Shown: positions 53,289 to 64,000 of the stretch, piece after piece
How the letters are laid out: the number at the start of each line of letters is the position of its first letter
How positions within the stretch are numbered: the stretch's first letter is position 1
From: Auricularia sp. M13
Taxonomy: Eukaryota; Basidiomycota; Agaricomycetes; Auriculariales; Auriculariaceae
Assembly (NCBI GenBank): GCA_037042915.1
Contig: CM073203.1
Span: forward strand, 496,001-560,000
Direction of reading: 5' to 3'
DNA length: 64,000 nt
The notes under the pieces: generated by a model
What the model was told of the DNA's origin: nothing
The model's database searches: none
The model's input: the letters and a program-made list of their open reading frames with translations, nothing else
Position numbers and translations under genes: made by a program

Positions 53289-56200
53289 CTACTCAGATGT
53301 GCGCTCGCGTCTATCCAACCCGCGCAGGCGACTGTCGAGTCGCCCTCGCACTAATCCGCCTCGGCCGCGTTGGTCCATTCCCCGCGGTCTGAAGAGACGG
53401 AAACCCCGACCTGGACTATGCGAAGCCTCCGGGGGTGTCAAGTCTAGCTGCGCCTGGTCCGGAGCGGGCAGGCCTGGCGACGAAACGGAGTTAAGAGCGC
53501 CAACAGGCGAGCCGTCGTGGGAGTAGTGAGATACGGTCGTACTCGACGTCGATGAATGTGAACGAGGGGGTCCCGCAGGCGTTGGCGATCCCGACGTGGA
53601 AGCGAACGACGACGAAGGAGACAATACGGGGCTCACATCAGCCTGAACGTCAGGCAGCCCCTGGCGCGTCCGATGCGTGCGCACGTGGCGCAGCTTGCGC
53701 GCGTCGTGCATCATGGCGTCCACAGATTTACGCCGCTCCTTCGCCCGGTCCTTCGCACACGCCGAGCGGAACCGGTCGACGACGGCGGCGCGCTCGCTGG
53801 GCGACGCGGCGCTGGATTCTGCGGCGCCCTGACTCGTTCGTACTGCGCGCAGTTGCTGGTCGACCGACGGCCCGTCGTTGGACTTGCCCGCGCTGTCGCC
53901 GTTCATGGTTTTCGAGATGGCGCCCCAGATACCTGCATCATATGATTGGTGCTCAGCGCAATGGGAGCGTGCGTGGCATTTTGGAGACACACCTGTTATC
54001 GGGTGCCGTGTAACATTCGCGTCTGCACATGGGTCAGCGAGGTGTGCAACAGACGTGAAAGACGCAGTACTCACAGCCGGTGACAGTGCCTTTGAGAAAG
54101 CCCTTGAAGCCCTTGGTGCAAGGTCAATCATCGAGACGATGACAACCTTTCCAATAGCACTTGCCTCCCGCTTTGCGCCCTTATAGGGCTCCATAACAAG
54201 ACCGCTGACGGCCTTGACGGGATGTCTGTTCGCAAGCGTGCGTCAGTGCAACAGAACCTATAACACTATTACTGTGAACATACATGAGATGTGTTCGCGC
54301 ATCGAGTGCCCGGCGGAAAGACTCGATAATGCCACCTCCTTGAAGCGGGCTTGAGTGTTCAGGGAGACTGGCATACTCCAGCGGCCGATGCAGGACGAGG
54401 TCTTCGAGTTTGAGGACGCCTGCATCGACGAGTATTTGGGCGGCGCATGCGCTAAGCTTTAGGCTCTGCGAAACGCTGCATCAGTTCCGGGCACCGCGGC
54501 GTGTCGTTACCGATTGCGTACATGCTCGGCGCTCCACCACACGGCAAGCCACTCGGGGCAAAGGTCGCAGCGCATGTTCATCAAGGGTAAGTGTTGATGG
54601 AAAGAGCGCACGCCAGCGTCTACGCCGTTCTGAAAGAGATAAGTCAAAAGGAGTCAGCCCTCACAGACGTCCATTCGTTCGCTCAAGTTGGCACGCACCG
54701 ACGCACGGATTTTCGCGCCCATCTCTTCAGCAGCAGACTGCGCCTCGGGCGTGAGGCAGAACTTGATAGCATCGGCGAGCAGCTCGACGCTCATCTTCTC
54801 CTTCCTAATCGGCTTGGGCCCCGCGCCCGCGCGATGCACCATCTTGCCCCAGAACGGCTGGTCGCCAAAGAAGGGCACGATGATGGTCGGCTTGCCGAGG
54901 CGCAGGCCGATGGCCATGGTGCCCGCGCCGCCGTGGTGGCACACCGCGGCGACGTGCTGGAAGAGCCAGTCGTGCGGCACGTTGGGCAGCACGAAGATGT
55001 GCGCCGGCACGTCCGCGCCGCCGATCTTGCCCCACCCGGGCGAGACGAGCGCGCGCACGCCCGCGAGCCGCGTCGCCTCGAAGATGGTCTGCGTCAGCTC
55101 GTCTGGGTTGTCGACGACCACCGAGCCGAAGCCGATGTATATTGGCGGTGGACCTGCTTCGAGGAATGCGACGAGGTCGGCGGGCGGGGTGTAACCACTG
55201 GCTAAGTCCAGGAAGTAAAACCCGACGACGTCTGCAATACCGTGCCATGGTTGAGTTGCGGTACACGATGGATAGGGAGAACACAGCGTACCAATATGAT
55301 TTGTCCAATCCTGGGGTTTTGGGACGATTTGAGGGCTAAAGCAGTATGTCCAGGGAACCTTCAACCGGTCCAGGATGCCCGCGCCAGCCCACGCCGGTAA
55401 AGGGTCGAGATGTAACTGCTTTTCTCGAAACTTGTTGATAAGGTCGCCCAATCTACAACGACGTTAGCCATACGACTGCTGCATAGGAAGAGGACGTGCC
55501 CCTGCCATGTCAGGAGTTCTGCGAGCGCGTAGCTGAAGTAGTTTGTCAAGCCCGGTGCAGCATTCGTCTTTGTGATATTGACGAGAGGGTGCGGGAAAGA
55601 CGTCGTGGCCGACCATGGCATGGCTATGCAGGAAATGTCAGCGGCTAGTTTACACGAGATGTCGGGTATGTTGGCATACTGAAAGACATTTGCAACGGTA
55701 TCCCCAATGCCTCTGCGCAGTGTACATGCGCGAAGGAAGGCGGGTTGGAGATGATGGCGTCTGCAGCAAACGCCTCTCCGTTGGGACCGTCCGGGCTGAA
55801 GCATGCTTTCCAACAGCCGTCGAGAATCTTGGCCATCGTCTTGCGTTTCCGCCCAATGTCCCCATTCGTCAGCGACGCCCAACCAGGCATCAGACCAGGA
55901 TCTGTTCACCAGTTTAACGCAGGACGTCTCGCGCATTGTCAAGGACCGCTTACTTCGAACCATGTAACTCATGAGTTCCGCAGGGTCGCCGCCAATGTCG
56001 AAGAATTCCAGGCTGGCGTCCGTCACGAAGCTCCTGAACGTGCCATGCGTCGCAATGCGGACCCGGTGCCCATGTCGCGCAAGCTCCTTCCCGAGCGCGA
56101 GAAACGGCTGCACATCGCCTGGAACGCCGTTCAGCCGACGCGCCACACGGCCGCCAGCACGCACCTCTGCTGCCCACAATCATAATGACAATAGCCAGTC

Positions 56201-56471
56201 TTGGGACCTTGCCGTCCTCGCGCAGGCCCGCCGTACCCACAGCCTGAGCGAGCTCGGGGTCGACAGCGAATTCCTCGACCGGGCTGGCATGGCTGGGCGG
56301 GAGCTCCGGCAGCGATTTCTTGAGATTGAGGACGAACGAGATACGGCCTTCCTTCGTCACCGTCGCGTCCGATGCCAGCCCCTGTCCAGACGACTCGATG
56401 CTCGCGTAGTCCTCCACCGGTTTGGGCTCGGTCTCAATAATGCTGCTGCTGCTGCTGCTGGTTTCCGCCAT
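53289..56471 (-). CDS. Sterol 3-beta-glucosyltransferase-like GT1 enzyme (Atg26/UGT80 type)
   Basis: Transfers glucose from UDP-glucose to membrane sterols, if the family assignment holds. The ATG at 56469-56471 begins MAETSSSSSS; the leader (~100 residues) precedes the N-terminal glycosyltransferase-28 fold VGSRGDVQPFLALGKELARH. Further motifs are GHRVRIATHGTFRSFV, FFDIGGDPAELMSYM, MPWSATTSFPHP, PPPIYIGFGSVVVDNP and the UDP-sugar site HHGGAGTMAIGLRLGKPT with PFFGDQPFWG. The C-terminal part continues through short exons (VRSFHQHLPLMNMRCDLCPE, AAQILVDAGVLKLEDLVLH, VKAVSGLVMEPYKGAK, GIWGAISKTMNGDSAG) into a long Ser/Pro/Arg-rich tail ending DRRERTSE. The PH and GRAM domains of yeast Atg26 are not visible, so it resembles the shorter fungal homologues. 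About ten introns; some junctions near 54650 are approximate. Confidence 0.82.
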
Positions 56472-56940
56472 GGTGGAGCAGCGGTCTTCGTAAACGATGA
56501 CGGACGCAGACTGGATGCCCACGCTCTGAGTCTCTTAGGACACCTTGGGTTGTGCTAGCCTGCTGCCGTCGTGGGAATGCAGTGCGTCGCAGTGTACATC
56601 CTGTGCAGGATCTCTCAGTATAACTGCGGAATCTCAATTGCTTCCGCATGAGGCCGATCCATGGACGAACTCTTGTTCCTTGCTTCATCCATTTGAGTAA
56701 ACGCTATTATGGATTGCGCTGATACACACATAAACCTGGATTCCGTAGAGCTGAGGTATTGAGCTGAAAGAGTTGATCCGACGCGAGCTACGAGCTCTTA
56801 AACCCTCTCACCCCGACAAGAAGCCCATGCATGGCACGGACAATAAGCTGGCTTGTGTTGAGATAGCGATGTTTGAATGAGCAATTATCCAGGAGCTCCG
56901 CACTACCGAATAACCCAGTAAAATACAAAGTGACACTCAT
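56472..56940. other. Intergenic, no gene seen
   Basis: Upstream of the glucosyltransferase-like gene and 3' of the ATPase gene. No coding signal. Confidence 0.45.
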
Positions 56941-59963
<3,023 letters not shown>

Positions 59964-60245
59964 CTGTAGTTGGTTAGACGCTGGTAGTACGCGACGGGGC
60001 CAGGGGCCTGAATGAGTTCAGAGGCGAACGCAGATAGCATGCGCCGAGACTCTAGCGGACCGCCGTACCGTCCCCTCTATACGCAGGTGCACACCGACAG
60101 CAGCCAAATATAGGTTCATCGCAAAGCCGATAGCAGGCAAGGAATAGCCACTACCTGGAGACACTGAATGTAGCGCAGACAGACAGTACCTTCCGGTCAG
60201 CCTACTCTGGAACATGCTTTGCGCGGGCCACCATGCATCGGAGAC

Positions 60246-60950
60246 TCAGGCCAAGGCTACGGCATCCATGCATCGTTTGCAAGACAACGCTGGGCGGTGA
60301 TCGATACGCGCACTGGGAATGCCAACAGCCGACGTGGCAGCGTTGACCAAGCGCCCAGCGGGCTGCACACGACAGTTCGCAATGCTTCCGTACGATACCC
60401 ATGCATGACCCGGAGACCGCCAATAGAGCCAAGAGAGCAGGGCGACCACCGAGAGAGCCAGAGAGCTCACCTGTGTCGAATAGTACGCATACTGTGCGGC
60501 CGGCGTCGTCTGCTGCGGCTTCAAGCTGCCCATTGAGCTTTCCGGGTCCTTGGGCTGCTGGTGGGAGAAGGATGGCCAGGACTGGTAGCGGAGCGCTTGC
60601 CAGACCTTAGCAGCCGTGCTCCGGGTGTCCTCGATCGTAAAGTGCGGCATGGTCGTCGGAGACGTCAGGCTGCCCAGATCGAACTCGTGGTGCGTGGGAT
60701 GCCGCCGCAGCGTCGTGCTGTACGCGAAGTGCGCCTGGGCGTCGGCCGTCGGCAGCGGCGCGTGGTCGTCGAGCGGGTCGTCTGGGCGCGGGTTCACGAA
60801 GTACGTCGATGCCGGCGGCGACGGCTCGCGCATCGTCGGCGGCGGCGCACCGGGCCGCAGCGAGAACGCCGTCGTGGACGTCGACGGCGGGTAGGCCTGC
60901 GAGTAGCCCGACTGCCGCTTTTTGGCGTCTGGCTTGCCCGGGCTGGCCAT
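60246..60950 (-). CDS. Unknown Pro-rich protein with one predicted membrane segment
   Basis: The ATG at 60948-60950 starts MASPGKPDAKKRQSGYSQAY. Residues ~1-160 are Pro/Ser/Thr-rich and hydrophilic (PPSTSTTAFSLRPGAPPP; FDLGSLTSPTTMPHFTIED). They are followed by QTTPAAQYAYYSTQ and a hydrophobic stretch VSSLALSVVALLSWLYW. The tail reads to a stop at 60246. A GTGAGC just after STQ could instead be a 5' splice site, which would remove or replace the membrane segment, so the 3' part is unsure. No known domain. It lies directly upstream of the PMR1-type gene on the same strand, close enough that the two models may touch. Confidence 0.55.
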   Translation of the reverse strand: MASPGKPDAKKRQSGYSQAYPPSTSTTAFSLRPGAPPPTMREPSPPASTYFVNPRPDDPLDDHAPLPTADAQAHFAYSTTLRRHPTHHEFDLGSLTSPTTMPHFTIEDTRSTAAKVWQALRYQSWPSFSHQQPKDPESSMGSLKPQQTTPAAQYAYYSTQVSSLALSVVALLSWLYWRSPGHAWVSYGSIANCRVQPAGRLVNAATSAVGIPSARIDHRPALSCKRCMDAVALA

Positions 60951-61078
60951 GGCTTGTGGATGTGGGTCGCGGTGCTAAAGGCTGTCGGTGCTGGGTTTGA
61001 ACGCGTGCAGCGGTCTTTCTTTCATGCCATTACCTACAGTACACTCCAGTACTTAATGTCCGTGACTATCTATTACAG

Positions 61079-61609
61079 TTACAGGTCGTATCCAGTCTCC
61101 AGCTCCGTGTCGTCTGCCCACCGCACGCTCCGCGTCTCCAGCCTGGGCGCCGTCTTGCTGCGTCTGAACGCCGGCCTGACAGCGCTCTTGCCACTGTCCG
61201 TGGACGACGCCGACGTCGACGAGGTGCTGCTGCAGTCCGACTCGCTCGCGCTGTCCATAGAGTCGACCGAGCAACGGCGGTGCGTGCCCACGAACGTCGT
61301 CAGCGAGCGCAGTAGCTTGGGCGCCTTAACTCTCTTGCTGCATTCCTCGCTCTCCTCATGGAACTTGAAGTCCATGGCCACCGCTAGGTCGAACGCCACG
61401 CAGCGCCTCTTCTGCACCGTGACGCGCTTCTGCTTGCGCCGGACGACAATGACGGGCGGCTTGTGATGCGAGCATGCGAAGACCTGGCTGAACACGCTCT
61501 GCAACATCTGTTAGGCTTTGCTACTGATCAGCGGACTCGACGATGCACGTACCACTGTCGTCCAGAACGCTGCGAGCACGATTGCGGCGACAAAGCTGAT
61601 GGCGTACAT
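61079..61609 (-). CDS. Unknown small protein with N-terminal membrane anchor and Ser-rich region
   Basis: The ATG at 61607-61609 gives a hydrophobic start (MYAISFVAAIVLAAFWTTV), an anchor or signal. A 43-nt intron (about 61508-61551) joins it to MLQSVFSQVFACSHHKPPV. Then come a basic stretch (RRKQKRVTVQKRRC), a Ser/Thr/Asp run (SESDCSSTSSTSASSTDSG) and the end RSVRWADDTELETGYDL. About 160 residues. The bulk looks disordered and cytosolic. No family recognised; the splice joins two open frames exactly, supporting a real gene. Confidence 0.55.
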
Positions 61610-63156
61610 TGTGTGCTGGAGTGTCTGTCTGATTGTGACTGGCTGTGGCTGGTTGCTCGTTGGGCTGTGGGATATCTTTCCTTTTGTCGACGCGCTCCCA
61701 GCATTTATACTTGGGCCGTTATCCTCCGCGTCATCCAGTCCGGACTGAAACCTTGTCCTTGATCGTCTCGGATGAATGCTCGCGTATCGGTATGACATAC
61801 TTGTTCGGCCAGGAGGAGCGACAGGGGGAGTGAGTCTGTTTCGCAATGGGCGTGCAGGGGCCGCGTCGTCCCGCTCTGCCCTCCCCGAGGTGCCCGAGCC
61901 TGTCTCTGCCGCAGCGCACCGTCTTCTCGCACTCTCGCGGACGCCGGGTCCCTAACTGAGTCTTGTGCGCACGCAACCGGCTTGCGGTTCCATCAGGTTT
62001 GCTTGACCGTCATTCTGCGGGACTGGTTTTTGAAGCGACCTGCGCCAAGGGCTGCTTGCGCACTGCCGTGACCTGACTGCTATTGCTGTCATCCAGGTCA
62101 GGGAGGCTTTGGAAGATCCCCACGGATTTTTATCATGCGCGAACCCATGAACTATAACTGGTATCCTAGTTGCGCGCGCTCTCCCAGGCTGCCCGTCTGT
62201 TGTGCCAGATTGGCTTTTTCGCGCTCGCACCGTGCATCCGGTGTTCCACTCTCGTGCAGCTCATCAGCTGCCAGCTACGCGCGGTCTGATAACTTTCGAT
62301 GCGGCCCTCCGTCCCTGCTTTACTTATGTGCGCTCATAGACATCCTTATTTGCGCTACGTGAGTGACGGACCAGGATTGCGATGACCAGTCAAATTGATC
62401 GTGTATTGAAAAGGCATATCGGTCGAGACACAGCTGGGACAACGCGAAGCAGCGTTGCTCTGACTCAGGCATCGCCTATTCCGTGGAAGCCTCAACAACT
62501 TCTATAGTGCGGCTAGGGCGGGTCACTCCCACTGCAAACGAAAATTGAGATCGGGTATGCAGAGCTCGTGACTGCCAAGGACCCGATGTGACAAGTGCAC
62601 AGGCCTCATCGCCGTCAGCCTGAGGGTCGCAGGCGCTGGAAGCGGCATGCATCTGAGAGATTGAGAAGCCCGACATTCCTCCGCAATATGATGCGCTGAG
62701 GACGACGTGCATTGCTAGTAAAGGGGCCGATGTTAGAAATGTGTGAAGGGAAAGAAGCAGCGCGGGGTACGCCCTGGTACGCCCGAAAGAACAATGGCCC
62801 GTGCCTGGCAATTGGACATGTGATAAGCACGATGAGACGTGCTCTACTCGCCGCACTCAACGGTCGAGGGGTCTTTCATCGCATTCCGGGATTCGTCGCT
62901 ACCAAGCGATGGCTACAGAACGTGTTCTCAACGCGGCATTCACGCAACCTTGAGCTCTGACTCGTCTGCCGCAGCGTCTAAGCTCGTAGCTGACGCGTGT
63001 TGATGAAGAAGGAGAGAAGCACGGGATCGCGGGACCTATACTTCGCCTCGAGGTGAAGGCCTCGCGCGGGCTTAAATACCGCAGCGAACCTCCCGACTGA
63101 CCCCGCACATTCTTGACTTTCGAACCGTCGGAATAGCTCCCCACCACCCGCTATCA
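61610..63156. other. Long intergenic region, no gene seen
   Basis: 1.5 kb with no coding signal, repeat or RNA gene recognised. A TATA-like CTTAAATA at 63071-63078 belongs to the next gene. Confidence 0.5.
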
Positions 63157-63743
63157 ATGTGCGTTCGAACCCCCGTCAGCACGACATGTGTCGATACTAA
63201 CTGCCTATTGCTTGCTACGCCAACAGGGCTGCCACATCTTCTCTCGACGCCGCCAAGCTGTACCCCACGCCGCCAAGCTCGCCGTGGCTGCGTCCCATCT
63301 CTTTAGCGCCGGACAACATGCTCGGCCTCTGGCTGCCTGAGTACGTCGTCAAATTTCCCCGCGATCTGGGATCTGCTGCTGAGGGCTCACCATCGTTATC
63401 CACATCGATAGGCCCGATGTGACCGGCACCTCCAACGGTCCCCCAGAATTGCCCTTCGGGCCCTTGTGGAGGTGGGACGGCGAGCTGGAGCTCCATCCCC
63501 TTTCAAGGCGCATCGACCTGGGGCCGCCATCGCAGAACGTTGTGCAGCCGCCGCCGGGTGAGTACTCTACAGGGCCTTCAGACTGTGTCGGGAGCTTCAC
63601 TAACCTGCGGAATAGCCGCGCATGCGCCCGCGACCACGACGATCGCGACCCCAGGAATTCTTGGGCTCGCCATTCAATCAGCAAGCAACGGATTGCCTCG
63701 GCCCATCGCAAACGCGACGACGGGCGGGGCGGGTTCTACGTAA
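63157..63743 (+). CDS. Unknown small protein; ATG split by an intron
   Basis: AT at 63157-63158 is followed by an intron (63159-63226) with GTGCGT donor, perfect TACTAAC branch site and AACAG acceptor. The next base completes ATG and opens GCT GCC ACA TCT. Further introns at 63341-63411 and 63558-63615 keep the frame to a TAA at 63741-63743. The product is ~130 residues: MAATSSLDAAKLYPTPPSS, then APDNMLGLWLPEPDVTG, PFGPLWRWDGELELHPL and a final Ala/Thr/Gly-rich part. No signal peptide, membrane segment or known family. Without the first splice, reading from the same ATG stops after ~46 codons. Three canonical introns and a TATA-like box ~80 bp upstream support the model. Confidence 0.6.
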
Positions 63744-64000
63744 CCCATCAACACGCGTGCAAACAGAGTTATGGACGTGAGTGTCGCCATACCTCTAGAC
63801 CGCAATGTCGATAACTGACTGAGCATGCAGAACTCGGGGGAGAAACTGGCAAATGTCTCAGCACCGCGCCCGGGGCATTGGGTAGTTTCTTACAATGTAT
63901 TTCCTTAAGCCATCTCAATTCATCGTCCCCTACCATCTCGCCCTCACTGTCCCGCCGTGCATGTGCGAGGCGAAGCAAGCTATTGCTCGATGATCGAACC

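Noticed and set aside
63769-63978. Minus-strand open frame at the right edge
   Set aside because: Short, no motif and no splice support; the window ends too soon to judge.

Overview
The window is nuclear DNA from a filamentous basidiomycete, most likely an Agaricomycete (wood-decay, Polyporales-like). The genes are GC-rich and dense on both strands. They carry many short (about 45-70 nt) GT-AG introns with CTAAC-like branch sites. The content is typical of the group: FunK1 kinases, F-box paralogues, a GH55 glucanase, a thaumatin-like protein and a Zn2Cys6 regulator. No rRNA, tRNA, CRISPR array or complete transposon was recognised.

Layout. 1-614: 5' part of a Gln/Ala-rich gene (-). 2436-5493: mitochondrial Mdl1-type ABC transporter (+). 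5848-7433: unknown multi-exon gene (+). 8012-8554: small secreted Cys-rich protein (-). 9212-10809: membrane-anchored LRR protein (-). 11959-12900: secreted lipase (+). 13173-13978: unknown (-). 14711-15805: thaumatin-like protein (+). 17475-20318: GH55 exo-beta-1,3-glucanase (+). 20573-22403: xylulokinase (-). 22752-26985: three tandem paralogues on the minus strand with an F-box gene on plus among them. 27092-30102: MRD1 (+). 30679-31232: second member of the secreted Cys-rich family (+). 32335-33397: SFC1 carrier (+). 34118-34707: RSA3 (-). About 34755-35895: decayed APH/AIM9-like kinase.

The centre (36481-53222) is built around a 3.5-kb inverted duplication. Two apparently intact FunK1 kinase genes point towards each other. 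Between them lie a Zn2Cys6 regulator, an NAD(P)-binding protein and a partly decayed ULD-like gene. One arm is also flanked by direct repeats of about 213 and 296 bp.

The right part holds a sterol-glucosyltransferase-like gene (53289-56471, -), a PMR1-type Golgi Ca2+/Mn2+ ATPase (56941-about 60 kb, -), two small membrane-type proteins (-) and a small gene at 63157-63743 (+).

The most interesting signals are: (i) two introns of MRD1 that share a homologous segment of about 95 bp, like introner elements; (ii) two genes whose ATG is split by an intron (AT|G); (iii) a two-member secreted family with six matching cysteines followed by a conserved peptide bracketed by dibasic sites; and (iv) the mosaic inverted FunK1 duplication. 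Functions come from motif recognition by eye; no database search was possible.
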